Of a stretch of DNA of 46,685 bases, positions 32,401 to 44,290 are shown piece after piece (positions within the stretch are counted from its first letter, which is position 1; the number at the start of each line of letters is the position of its first letter). The position numbers and the translations under genes were made by a program. This DNA comes from Cochliopodium minus (taxonomy: Eukaryota > Discosea > Himatismenida > Cochliopodiidae): NCBI GenBank assembly GCA_024220525.1, contig JAMYWO010000078.1, forward strand, positions 24,708-71,392. Direction: 5' to 3'. The notes under the pieces are model-generated. The model ran no database searches, was not told where the DNA came from, and saw nothing but the letters and a program-made list of their open reading frames with translations.

Positions 32401-33900
32401 GAACTCGAAAGAGACTTGGACGAAGTACCATTCATTGATATCCCTGTCTACAGAGGAAAGAAAAAAGGTCTCACCCTTTGGGACAAGCTCAAAAGAAACA
32501 AAGACGGAAACACATTCAATCAAGTAGGTAGTGTCAAAGCACACATCAACGTCAAAGATCTCGAAGGAGGAAAGAACGAAGAAGATACTCTTGACATCAA
32601 AAAGGCATTCAGTGATGAGAGATACATCTGCAGAGTTTATGTTCTTGCAGCAGAACAACTTGTCACCACTGATCTCAAACACTTCAGCACCTACCTCAAG
32701 ATCAACACTGAAGGTGATGACAAAGCACACAGTGTCACTGATCTCACCAACATCGTCGAGAGAAGCATCAACCCAGAGTTCTACAAGTGCTACCAATTGG
32801 ACTGCTCTTTCCCTTCTCACTCTATTTTGACCGTCCAACTCTGGGATCAAAACAAAGTCGTTAAGGATGAAATGATCGGAGAAACCAAGATCGATTTGAC
32901 TTCAAGATTCTTCTCCAAGGTTTTTTTTTTTTTAAATTGATTGATAAACTTTATATTAAATTTTTGTTTTCTAGAAATGGAAAGAAATGGCAATGAAACC
33001 TATCGAAAGAAGATCTTTGTGGAACCCTGCATCCAGAAACCCTCAAGGTCTCGTCAAAATGTTTGTTGAAATCCTCACCCCTGAAGAGTCCAACAACATC
33101 CCTATCCTCGACATTGCCCCACCTAAGCCAGAAGAGTACGAATTGAGAGTCATTGTGTGGGACATGAAGGATGTCGCCTTCAGAGATGACTTGCCTCTCG
33201 TCGGTAAAATGAGTGACGTCTACGTCAGTATCCAACCAGAGGGCCACAAGCCTTTGACCACTGATATTCACTGGAGATCTGATGGTAATGCAAACTTTAA
33301 CTGGAGAATGATCTGGAACATTCCTCTTCCTAACCACGAAAGTAAAAACTTTTCAAAATTTTTTTTTTTTTTTTTATTATCATTTTTTCTTTCTTAGATT
33401 TTCATCGTTTGAGAATCCAAGCTTGGGATAAGGATATCATCGATCCTAATGATGCAATCTGTGAGGCTGTTCTCAACTTGAAAGGTTTTTTCAAAAAATG
33501 TGTGAAAGAAAAACTTACCTTTCCTAACAATCAAATCGATAAACAATGGGTAAACTGATTCTTTTAATTTTATGACATTATTACTAATTTTTTTTATAAG
33601 GTTGCAATGGGCCATCCTAACTATCCAAATGTACAAGGTAGAATTTTGTTGACAGTCCAATTGTTTAACAAGGAAGATACGATCTCCCATCAAGCAGGTT
33701 TAAAGAGAGATGAGCCTAATCAACATCCATTTTTGCCTCCTCCTAATAGACCAGCTCTCAGCTCCAGTTTTTTTGGTGGTTTGGGTGTCAGAGCTTTTCA
33801 AATGTTCGGGAAGTTTAAATGCTGCTGTATCATTACTGGTTGTGTCCTTCTTGGTCTCATTGTTCTCTTTGTTGTTCTCAAAGTTAAGAACATCTTTTAA
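29500..33900 (+). CDS. Ferlin, multi-C2 membrane-fusion protein
   Basis: Nine exons: 29500..29568, 29629..29647, 29731..30002, 30082..30415, 30471..32020, 32071..32919, 32975..33341, 33398..33549 and 33601..33900; 1303 residues, all phases closing. Ferlins are tail-anchored C2 proteins that act in calcium-triggered vesicle fusion and membrane repair. Visible C2 domains: the N-terminal one (VRVNIIEARNLSGKDSNGMSDP), a second near QDYEVSLKFFKGEKFP with GHCDPFFRVSFG, one at YNLRARIYQARDLASADQNGSSDPYC (Asp ligands kept), one at YICRVYVLAAEQL (few Asp), and the ferlin-typical last C2 at YELRVIVWDMKDV with SDVYVSIQPEG and DIHWRSDGNANFNWRM. A single helix (CCCIITGCVLLGLIVLFVVL) lies nine residues from the end. 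The second exon is only 19 nt. No DysF repeat was seen. The protein is shorter than animal ferlins (about 2000). Confidence 0.95.
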
Positions 33901-33979
33901 TTTTTTTCCAAACGAAAAATACGAAAAAATAAATAAAAATAATTAAAATAAAAAATTATTTTCTCCCTCAAATTTTTAA

Positions 33980-34945
33980 TTATTTTGATTTAAAGTGAGC
34001 TAAAAAGTTATTTTTATCAATTTTGAAGGGATCAATCAACCAAATGTGTGATTTTAAGAATTCATTTAAGTCCTCCTTTCTCTTGCACTCTTCAATCTTT
34101 CTGTCGTACCAACTAACCGCACCTATGCAACTTGCGAACATATGATCAAAAGGAACTGTTATTTTTTCAGTGTTGAGAGAATTCTTGACAAAGTTAAAGC
34201 TGAAATACTTTTGGTCTATCAATTTTTCAAACTCTTTTTCAATTGAAACCACCAATTCTGTTCCCACAAACGATCCAGTGATGACTATGCTACCTGAAAC
34301 GCTTTGCTGTTGTTGGGTAGTCAATTTCGAAAGAACCAAAGATATATTTGTAGCCACAATAATGGGAAGTTTGCTGCTAGGAAGTTGAGCCACAAGATCA
34401 TTGAAGAAGTTCCTGTTTGAATTAATAATTTATAAAAGATAACAAGATATGTTGAAAATATTTCAACCTAGATTCTTCGAATGTATACTTGTCAACGGTC
34501 AAATGATTGAGAAAATCTGGTGTGAGAACCTACAAAAAATTATTCAAAAAATGAATAATTTTTTTAAAAAAAGATTTTTACTTTGTGGCGAACTGTGTCG
34601 AAAGGAAGAAGATAGACACATTCTTCATTTATGATGGCAGAAATATTTATGTATTTTGAGTTAAGATCAATCACTAGCCCTGTTGTTTTTTGGATACTTG
34701 CCAAACAAGCGACACCATGATTAATCTTTGAAAAAAAAAAAAAAAAAAATAAAATAATAAGATTTAAACAAAATAAAATAATTTTACAATAGTATAGCAA
34801 ACAGCCGCTTGATTGTTTTTCAATGCGTGGGTGAGATCTTGGCGGTACACTTTTTCGAAAAACCCGTTATAAGGCTCCACAAAAATGAAAGGGTGTATTT
34901 TTCCATAGCATGCAAACAGTTGGGCAACAATTAAAGAGAAATGTT
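33980..34945 (-). CDS. Actin-related protein, lacking its 5' exons
   Basis: Four exons with closing phases: 34788..34945, 34582..34725, 34468..34529 and 33980..34412, about 265 residues. Actin-fold motifs are visible: EHFSLIVAQLFACYG..., then CLASIQKTTGLVIDLNSKYINISAI (the second phosphate loop and core sheet), TVDKYTFEES and SGSIVITGSFVGTELV (adenosine loop region), ending without the actin-type KCF. It looks like a divergent ARP, possibly the ARP10/11 type. The exon at 34945 begins with a splice acceptor and enters in phase 1, yet no earlier exon can be found: about 110 residues including the first nucleotide loop are missing, and 120 bases upstream a different gene starts on the other strand. 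The 3' end faces ferlin (79 bases between stops). Confidence 0.7.
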
Positions 34946-35066
34946 CTTTTCGAAAAAGTTTTTAAAAAAGTTTAAAAAAAAAAATTTAAAAAAAAATTTT
35001 TAAAAATTTTAATAAATTTTAAAAAAATATTCAAATAATTTAATTAATTTTAAAAAAATATTCCAG
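34946..35066. other. AT-rich junction between two headless genes
   Basis: A tract of runs of A and T with a few TTTAAA motifs. Each flank begins with a splice acceptor facing outward (AG for the actin-related gene on the minus strand at 34946, TTCCAG for the ABCG copy ending at 35066). No promoter or start codon for either gene can be identified. It is either a rearrangement breakpoint or an assembly join. Confidence 0.7.
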
Positions 35067-36430
35067 GAATGATTGCTTCTATCTTTACTTGCGCTTTGAT
35101 GGCAACTATCATAGGTCTCATCTTTTTGCGTATCGGTAAAAAATCGCAAAAGAGTATTCAAGATAGACAAGGTAAAAAAAATAAAATAAATTTTTTCGAA
35201 AAAATTAAAAAAATTAAATTTAAAAAAAATAAAAATGAATTAAATTTTAAAAAAAATAGGAGCAATTTTGTTTGTATTGGTTAATTTGGGGTACACTGGT
35301 TTGCAAAACACTGTGGTCACGTTCGATGTTCAACGAGCCGTATTTCTAAAAGAGTATCTGTCGGGAATGTATGGCGCAATTCCTTATTTTTTTTCCATCA
35401 TTTTCACTGATGTAAAAAAAAAATTTTAAAATTTTTTAATTTTTTTTAATTAATTTTTTTTAATTTTTTTTTTTTATTTTTTTTATTTTTATTTTTTATT
35501 TTTTATTTTTTTTTTTTTTATTTTTATTTTTTATTTTTTATTTTTTTTTTATTTTTAAAAGTTGCCTGTACAAATGTTCACCCCTCTTTTATTCGTCTCC
35601 ATCACTTATTTCATGATCGGCTTTGCCCCATTAGCCGACAATTTTTTCATCTTTGTCGTCATTGTCATGATTATTTGTCTTACCATGAACGGTGCTGGTA
35701 AATAAAAAATTTAATTTAATTTTGATTTATTTTTCTTTTTATTTAATTTTTTATTTTCATTTTCACTTTTTTATTTTTTTTTTGATAAAAGGATACATGA
35801 TTGGTGCTTTGGCCAAAGATGTCAAACAAGGAGTGGACTTAGTATCCATCATCATTTTGCCTCTCCTTTTGTTGAGTGGTTTCTTCATCAATTCAGACAG
35901 TATCCCTAAATACCTTATTTGGGTGTAAAAAATTTTTTTTTTTTGATTTTTTTTGATTTTTTTTGATTTTTTTTACATTTGGGTGTAAAAAATTTTTTTT
36001 TATTTTGATTTATTTTGATTTTTTTTAATTAGTCAATACATCTCTCCCTTTAAGTATGGTTACGAGCTCATGATGAACCAAGAGTTTAAGGGTCTCACCT
36101 TAGTCTGCAAAGATACAGAGTTAGTCTCAGGCGTTTGCCCATACACAACTGGCCAACAGGTAAAAAACAATTTATAAGATTTTTTTATATACAATTTATT
36201 AATATTTTTTTTTATTTTTTATTTTTATTTTTTTCATAAAAAATTTTATTTTTTTAACATTTCAATACTAATTTGTTTTTAATTAGGTCTTGAAAAATTA
36301 TTTTCCTTCTGCTATCATACAGGGTTTGAATTGGCCTCTTTTGGTCGTCTTGATGGTTGGCTTCAACATTCTCGCTCTCATCGCTCTTTTGTGGAGATCA
36401 AGAAACTACAAGAAGACTGGAAAGATTTGA
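35067..36430 (+). CDS. ABCG half-transporter copy A, membrane domain only
   Basis: Six exons: 35067..35171, 35260..35411, 35562..35697, 35792..35924, 36033..36159 and 36287..36430; about 265 residues. It is the C-terminal half of an ABCG (White/PDR-type) transporter: the first strand [37 protein letters not shown], membrane helices (LFVSITYFMIGF..., IFVVIVMIICLTMNGAGYMIG), LPLLLLSGFFIN, YISPFKYGYELMMNQEF, and a final helix with the tail WRSRNYKKTGKI. The nucleotide-binding half is absent, and the first exon enters in phase 1 through a TTCCAG acceptor exactly as in copy B at 39329, so the N-terminal exons have been lost or separated. If transcribed it could not hydrolyse ATP. The intron 35925..36032 contains a duplicated donor sequence. 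Confidence 0.85.
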
Positions 36431-37071
36431 TGATGTTTTTGAAATTTTGAAGTATTTATTTTACGTTTTTGTCAAAATAAGAAATTCATTAAAAAAAAGC
36501 AATATATGTACAAATAAATTCTGTTTTTTTTAAATTTTTTTTATAGTAATTTTAGATTTTTGTAACTCCTCTGCTAAAAAAAAAAACTCCTCGAGGAATT
36601 TTTAAATAATCCTTTCTAAATTTCTTAAATGATGGAAATTTTATCAATTTTGGTTTTGGTTCTTCTATGCAATTTAAACTCCTCTTAGGAAATATATAAA
36701 TTAGATACTTTTTAAATTTAATTTTCATGTTTAATTATTTTGAAGTAATCAATAAGAGAAGGAAGTTCCTTTTTAGTTGTTAATTCTTTGTTCAAAAAAA
36801 AAATATTTTGTAAAGTCTTCTTAAAAAAAATTATATTTCTTTTTAAAAAAGAAAAGATTTTAAATCCCCTTTGAAAAATATAAATTTGACAAATTTCTTT
36901 AAATATCTCATTGATTGAATTCGACAATAAAACAAAAAAAATGTTTTTGGGCGTATCTTTTAAAGTTTTAATTTCCTCCTTTATTTTTAACAGCGTATCT
37001 TTTAAAGTTCCTCATTAAAAAATAATCAATTAATTAAAAAATAATAAAAAAAAATCAATTAAAAAAAAAAA
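36431..37071. other. Spacer upstream of ABCG copy B with short palindromes and a 17-base repeat
   Basis: AT-rich. Two copies of an imperfect palindrome (ACTCCT, 2-4 bases, AGGAA) lie near 36586 and 36678, and a third lies upstream of copy C near 43973. A 17-base direct repeat, GCGTATCTTTTAAAGTT, occurs at 36951 and 36993, about 80-120 bases before the start codon. No ORF or RNA gene is convincing. Confidence 0.5.
36951..37009. repeat. 17-base direct repeat before ABCG copy B
   Basis: GCGTATCTTTTAAAGTT occurs exactly at 36951..36967 and 36993..37009, period 42. It lies in the presumed promoter region and could be a binding site, but that is inference. Confidence 0.6.
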
Positions 37072-40000
37072 ATGAAGGAAGAAGACATCAAAATGGAAAC
37101 ATTCAACGATCATTATGAAAAGAAAAAATACCATATTGATTCACTTGTAGTAAGTAACTTGAAATATAAAATAGTAAAGAAAGAAGGGAAGAATCCATTC
37201 AAGAAGATAGAAACCACCAAAACAATTTTGGATTCTATCAATCTTGATATCAAATTGGGGCAATTGAATGCAATTTTAGGACCATCTGGAAGTGGAAAGG
37301 TATAAAAATCAACCAATTTTTAGTCAAAATATTAAAATATTTTTTATTATTCACTGAAATTAAAAATTAATAATCTCTTTTCTTCAAAAAAATAGACAAC
37401 ACTCTTAAATTTCATGGCTATGAGAGTTCAAGAAAATTCAAAGCCATTTGGATTGTATTTGGTAAATGGAAAAAATGCTTATCAAAGCAAGAATTATAGG
37501 AAATCTGTTGCTTACATTCAACAAGAAGAAATCTTGCTCGCACATTTGACTGTAAAAGAAACATTGACTTATGCTGCTAAATTGAGACTCCCTGTACAAA
37601 TGAGTGAAGAAGAAAAAATGATGAGAGTTGATGAACTGATGAAAAAGTTAAATTTGAAACATACTGCAGATACTATCGTAAAATTTACATTCTTCTCATT
37701 CTAAATCCCCTGATATAACGAATATATTTCAAAAAAAAAAAAAAAAAAAAAAAATGAAAAATAGGTTGGAGAACCAGGTATTATAAAGGGAGTTTCAGGA
37801 GGAGAAAGAAAAAGATTATCAATTGGAATGGAATTGATTTCAAATCCATCCATCCTTTTTGTTGATGAACCTGTAATAAAGAAAAAAAAAATTTATTATT
37901 ATAAAACAATTACGATCATAATACTTGTTATCTTCAATTATAATAGATAGATAAACCTCTCAAAATTTATTATTAAATATATACCTCAATATTACCATTC
38001 ATCTTTAATATTACCATTCTTATTAAATTTTATAACTTTGTAGACTTCAGGATTGGATTCAGTGATGTCATATGAAGTGATTGAATTGTTGAGGAATTTG
38101 ACAAAAGAAGGAGTGACAGTTATAACAACCATCCATCAACCTTCCTCTGATATCTTCAAGATGTTCGACAACATCGTCCTTTTAAAAGCAGGAAAGATCT
38201 TGAGTTATTGCGGGAATTTGGAGCTGATCGATCTCTTCGACAAATTTGGATTGAAAATGGAGAAATTCACGAATCCAGCAGATCATATCCTCACTGTATT
38301 ATTTGATCGAGATGATATTTATGGAGAGAAATTCGAAAACATCATCAAAAACTATCACGAAACACAAGGTAAAACCAATAAATAATCCATTATTGTATTC
38401 ATCTTTATTTTTTTTTATTTTTTTTATTTTATTTCCTTTTTTTTTTTTATAGTTTCTTATTATTAATTAATTTTATATTAAATATTATTTATTATTTTTT
38501 GTTTATTTTATTTTTTCAAATCGGTTTTTATAAGAATATATTTTCTTATATTTTTTTTTCAATTAAAATCCAATTTTATTTCAATTTTAAATTTTATTTA
38601 TTATTGCTTTTGATTAATATTATTTATATTTTTCATTTCATCTTATTTCTTTCAATTGATTTTTTAATCGATATTTGAACATTTTTTATTTTTTTTTTTT
38701 TTTTTTTATTTATTTTTTTTAAAGGTAAAGAAGTGAAAGAGAAAATAGGAAGGAGAGACGACGAACAAGAAATATTAACCAGAAAACTTTCCAAAAAGGC
38801 GCGCAAAAAAGAAAAACAGTTCGAGACTCTCCAGGAGGAAGGAGACGAAAACGAAAACGAAAACCTTTATAAAAAAGCCAAACCTTCTTTTTTTTACACT
38901 TATCGTGTTTTGACTTGGAGGGCTTTCATGAACAGTTTCAGATATCCTCAAGGTAATTTTATTTTTTAATTTTTATTCTTACTTTTGCTTTTATTTTTTA
39001 TTTTTTAATTTTTTAATATTTATTTTGATTTTAATTAATTTTATATTAAATGTTATTTTTTTTGAGTTTATTATATTTATGAATTATTAATCTTTAACTA
39101 ATTACTATTTTTTTAATTTTTTATATTTTTTATTTTAATTTTTATTATTTATTTTTTATTTTTGAATTTTTGACATTATTTTTTAATATTTTTTTTGATT
39201 TCAATTAATTTTATATTAAATGTTATTTTTTTTGAATTATTAATTTTAACAAATTATCATTATTTTTATTTGTTTTTTATTTCTATTTCTTTTTTTAATA
39301 TCACATTTTTTTTTTTTTGAATAACCAGGGTACATTTACATCATCATTTCCACAATCATAATGTCAATAGTGAACGGACTCATTTTCTTGCGTATAGGAA
39401 AAAACACCCAAAGGAGCGTCCAAGACAGACAAGGTAACATCTCTTTCATTCATTTTTTATTCAATTTAATTTTTATTTTTACATTATTATTTAATTTATT
39501 TATATTTTTTTTAATTCGTTTTTTTAATTCGTTTTTTTATTATTTTTTTATTAAATTTTATTTTTTTATTTATTATTTTTTATTTTTTAATTTTTATTTT
39601 TTATTATCATATTTTTTAATTTTACATTTTATTTTTTTTTTTTCATATTTTTTAATTTTTATTTTTAGGAGCAATTTTGTTCGTATTGACCAACTTGGGA
39701 TTCACTGCGATCAATCAAGTGATCACCTCCTTCACGCCCCAGAAAGCCGTCTTCCTAAAAGAGTATCTGGGCAGCATGTACGGTGTATTTGCCTTTTTCA
39801 TAAAAATTATTCAAAAATTATTTATTATTTCAAATATTTTTAAAATTTTTTTTTTAAAATTTTAGGTTCTTCCATATTTTTGTTCCATTATTACTTCAGA
39901 GGTAAAAAAAAAAAAATTTGTTTTTTTATTTTTTCAAAATTTTATTTTTATTTTCTAATATTTTTTTTATTATTTTTTTTTATTATTTTTTTTTTATTTG

Positions 40001-41092
40001 AATTATTTTATTTTTTACATTTTATTTTATTTTTTTAGATATTTTTTTAAACATTTTTTTCATTTGAATTTGAAAAGTATTATTTATTTATTTTTTAATT
40101 TTTAATTTTTTTCATTTTTATTATTTTTTTTTTAGATGCCCGTCCAAATGTTGAATCCATTGATGTTCATTTCCATTTTGTATTTCATGATGGGCTTCCA
40201 AGCCAAAGTAGAAAACTTTTTCATTTTCTTCATCATCATAGTTCTCATCAATTTGACCATGAACGGCTTTGGTAAAAATGAATTTATTTATTTTTTATTT
40301 TTTATTTCTATTTTTTATTTTTTGTTTAATTATTTTTTATTTTTTATTTTTTATTTCAAATTTTTTATTTTTTATTTTTTATTTCAAATTTTTTATTTTT
40401 TATTTCAAATTTTTTNAAAATTTTTAATGTTGAATTTTATTTTTTTATTTTTTTATTTTTTTATTTTTTTATATTTTTATTTTTTTATTTTTTTATTTTT
40501 TTATTTATTTTTTATTTTTTTATCATTTTGTTATTTTATTTATTTTTTTATTTTTTTTTATTTTTCTATTTTTTTTGGAAGGTTTGGTTGTTGGGTTCAC
40601 TGTTCATATTTTTTCTTGGGAAAATGATTGGTTCTTTAAAAATTTCATTTAGCAAAGGTTCTTTAAAAATAAACATAAAATAAAATAAAAAAAAGAAATA
40701 TAAAAAATTGGAAATAAAAAATAATAACATATTTTTAAAAAAAACTAAAATGAAAATAATTAAAAAAATGAAAATAATTAAAAAAAAGAAAAAATTAAAA
40801 AAAAATTCAAAAAAAATTTAAAAAATAAAATAAAAATATTCATTTTAAAAAACAAAAAGTTTTTGGAGGAATTGGATACAGCATGGTACCATTGATTCTG
40901 GGAGTGGCAATATCAATGATGTTAGCAAAAATGAAATACGTGATTTTTGTAAAGTTGGTTTCTGTGTTTTGGAGCACTTTCTCTGCTTCATCCATGATTC
41001 AAATGGACCAAGTGGAGAGGAAAAAAGTTTTGTTAGTATACCCCATCTTCCTCCTTTTTCTTTACCTCATTTCCATGCATGGAGGAATTTAA
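37072..41092 (+). CDS. ABCG half-transporter copy B
   Basis: Ten exons: 37072..37299, 37396..37677, 37765..37872, 38044..38368, 38725..38952, 39329..39433, 39669..39784, 39866..39901, 40136..40271 and 40869..41092; 595 residues. The nucleotide-binding domain comes first, as in ABCG: Walker [10 protein letters not shown]-loop YIQQEE, signature VSGGERKRL, Walker B ILFVDEP then TSGLDS, H-loop TTIHQPS. A charged linker leads into [21 protein letters not shown] and membrane helices resembling copy A as far as LTMNGFG. The last exon does not resemble copy A: it reads [17 protein letters not shown]... and ends LISMHGGI, without the ISPF/tail motifs. The intron before it (40272..40868) is long, T-rich and holds the unresolved base at 40416, so the true C-terminus may be misplaced. 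Plasma-membrane lipid or drug export is typical of the family. Confidence 0.85.
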
Positions 41093-41333
41093 TGAAAAAA
41101 AAAAAAATAAAAAAAAAAAATTAATTTATTTCCAAAAATTATTATTTAAAAGAAGTTTTTTGTTAACTAACAAAAGAGTTTTTTATTTCTTTGTAATCAA
41201 AGTTTTTTCCTAAATTAAAATTAAGATCTCTGTTGACTGGAAGAAACTATATTTCCTTTAATTGTTTTTGCTTTAATTTAAAAAGAAAATATTTATTGTA
41301 AAACAACATTTCAAACAAAAAAAAAAATTGATT

Positions 41334-43399
41334 TCAAAGAAAAAAAGCTTGAATGAAAAAAGCACACATGCTCCCACCAAACAATCCTTTATTCACAAAA
41401 TAAGATAAAATTTTCGAAAAAGAAAACTAAAACTTTGTAAATTACCAAACACCGAAAAAAAAGAAACGATGATACCTGCCACTTCTTTTTCTGATTGAAT
41501 GACTTTGTTGGGACCGCTAATAGCATTCAAAGTAGCACCTAAATAAAAATTTTTGTGAAAATAGAAAAAATGAAGATTATTTTTTTAGTTTGGTTACAAT
41601 ATCCATTGGTTATGGAAAAAGGAATGCAAAGGAGGATGGGAAATAATTCATGGTGAATCAAATAAGGTTTTACACACAAAATGAACAATGGTATGAAAAT
41701 GATCCTCGAAAACCCAATTTGATATTCCATCCCTCACTCAAATTTTAAAGCTTGTAAAAAAAAATAATTAAAACATTTAAATTTAAAATAATTTTTAATA
41801 TTTTTAATTTTAAAATAATTTTTTTTTACTTTTATTCTTGAATTTCTCTTCCAATTCCAACTGAAAAAATTGACTTTAAAAAGCAAACGGAACTTTTTTA
41901 ATAAAATTTTTTCTTAAAAAATTTTTATTACAGACAAGATGATTGGAAGCTAGATTTTATTATTGAATAAAAATTTAAATTAATTTTTGGAAGAAAATTT
42001 ACCCATCCATTTTGCAAATGAAAATACGTATTATTTATTTCGAAATTATTCCAGGAAATAATGTCAATGAAATCTTTTTAATAAAAAAATTTGGAATTTG
42101 AAAAAAATTTTTAAAAAACTAAAAGTAAAGTTGATTACAAAAAATTAAGAAAGATCAGCCAACAGTTGACCTTGATTTTTTTATAAACTTCAAAGGAATT
42201 GATTTAGATATTTTCGGTAGTTAATTTCGGTAGATTGGAGATCAACGATAGTTTTTCATCAGTAGAAGAAACTTTGTTGTCAAAAATGTTTTTGCAACTC
42301 AATGTTGTCCTCATTGTCGGAAATAAAATTATCAGAAGAGGAATTTTAAATTCAGAGTTTTCGGAAATTTGAGGAAGTATTTCGGAAGTATTTTTCATTG
42401 TTTTTGAGAAAGTATTTGGAGATTTCCAACTTTATCAACACAAAGTAGAGCAAGATGCACAAGAAGACATAAATGGACGTGATCACAAAAAAAATGAGAG
42501 CAGATTGTTTGGTTCCTTCCAAGTCGTTTTTAATGGAAACTTTCGTGATAATTCGGAAAATCATTACTACCACCCCACTATATGACATTCCTTTATTTAA
42601 AAAATTATTTTTAAATATTTTTTAAATTTTTTTTTTTATTTCATTTTAATTTTTATTTTTTCTTTTAAAAAATTTTCTCTAATTATTTTATTTAAATTAA
42701 TTTTCATCACCTATTGTTCTCATTTTAATTTTACTTTTAAAAAGTTTGATTTTAATGATTTTTTTTTAAATATTTTTTTCACTGAAAGAATTTATTTTCT
42801 TTAATCTTTTTTTTTTTTTCAACATTTTTTTTACCTACAAATACAGAACGCAAATGAACATCACCAAATAAAGATGCGAAACCAATCAAAGCAGACTGTG
42901 CAACTGCATCCGCCAATCCAAACAATATACAACTTCCCAGCATCACCATGAACGCCACTCGGCTTGAAAAAAATCTGTCTATGAAAGGAACTGCCACTAA
43001 TACAACTCCAAATGTCATGAACCCTCCTACAAATCTCTTTTAAAAGAAATTGAGAAAATATAAAAAAAAATATTTCTTTTACCAATGTGAATGAAGATTT
43101 GTTTCCAATAAATACCTATTTGTTTTTTTTTTGAATTATTTATTTTAATTTTTATTTATAAAATTTATTAATTCGAAATTTCGAAATTTCTTTGCCATTA
43201 TTATCAAAAAGATGAAGGATATTCCCAGATACAATGCACAAAAGTAAAACGCTGTTTTTCTTTCTGGAAATATGAGATTGAAATAATCTATCGTGAAGAT
43301 CAATGCCTCCCAAGGCAATAACAGCCCAATACCCAAAAATAAGAAAATAAATCTTGAAACCATATCCTTTGAAGAATTTACACCAAAAAATAAACTCAT
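41334..43399 (-). pseudogene. Equilibrative nucleoside transporter (ENT), frame-damaged
   Basis: The 5' exons 43196..43399, 43083..43115, 42835..43036 and 42590 downward close in phase and give ENT helices 1-6: FLFLGIGLLLPWEALIFTIDYF, GNKSSFTLRFVGGF, GVVLVAVPF. The last exons give IGFSRIIFIPLFILCVKP, PFSITNGY, KEVAGIIVSFFSVFG and a final helix ending at 41334. These are hallmark SLC29 segments for diffusion of nucleosides. In the middle (41850-42420) the homology changes frame near 42400, in the SLTLFPGI exon near 42040, and around SIFSVGIGRE near 41860. Intron 1 appears to be GC-AG. An in-frame TAA at about 43414 separates an acidic upstream segment (MNLQNEENESEDRD..., from 43585) from the chosen start. 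It sits between two ABCG copies. Confidence 0.75.
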
Positions 43400-44290
43400 A
43401 ATTTGATATTAATTGTGATCCTTTTCAAAATATTTTACACTCCTCGATGAGAAATTAAGATAGGTGATTTCAAATGGATTTTCTGAAGAATTATCTCTAC
43501 TTAATTTTCCTTCTTTTTCTATGTTGGATTTATCTTCAAAGATATCCCTATCCTCACTTTCATTCTCTTCATTTTGTAAATTCATTTTTTTTTTTTATAA
43601 TCAAAAGGAAACAATAAAATCAGAATTTAAATAGAAGATACAATTATTCAATATATTGCCTCCAAGGTGTTTACAATTTTTATTAAATTATTTCAATCTC
43701 AGCAATAGATAATTTGAAATGATCCTGAATGTTTTGTTTGAAGGTATTTTTTCAATCCACTGAGTTTCATATTTTTTTGTATTTTTTTTCACAAAAATCA
43801 TTCAGTAAGAATCAAGCAATCTTTAATCAATTTTTTAATATTTATTATTTTAAAAATTAAAAAAGAATTTTGTTCAAAAAAAAAATTTTTATTTTGAATT
43901 TTAATATTATTTGTTGGTTTTTGATTGTGATTTTGTATTTTAAAAATTCTCATAATTTTCACAAATTTTTTAACTCCTTGGTGAGGAATTTTAGGAAGAT
44001 TAAATTCCGACACCGCCCAATAATTTCCTCCTTTTTAGCCATTCATTACGCGAAATTAGTGACATTTTAATGATTTGATTCATTCTTTCAATGATTGATG
44101 TCACAAATTTTTTTTCACATTTGCATGTTTAAAATTTATAAAATAATTAAATAGTCGGAAAAAATCGCAATTAAGGGACTTATATTTTTCCTCAAAGTGG
44201 GATTGTGAGTGATATTTAGGGAAGGAGATCTAAGATTATATTAAAAAAAAAAAACTTTAATCACAACTGAAATTAAATAATAAAAATAAA
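43400..44290. other. Spacer between ENT and ABCG copy C
   Basis: Contains the upstream in-frame acidic ORF of the ENT gene (43412..43585, minus) and the presumed promoter of ABCG copy C. A palindrome-like ACTCCTTGGTGAGGAATTTT lies near 43973. Short ORFs on both strands here are AT-rich and not credible genes. Confidence 0.5.

Noticed and set aside
36718-36927. 69-codon minus-strand ORF between ABCG copies A and B
   Set aside because: Phe/Lys/Ile-rich, no start context or homology; typical of AT-rich spacer.
40136-40627. 163-codon ORF running through ABCG copy B exon 9 into T-rich sequence
   Set aside because: Only the first 136 bases are exon; the rest is poly-Phe translation of an intron containing an unresolved base.
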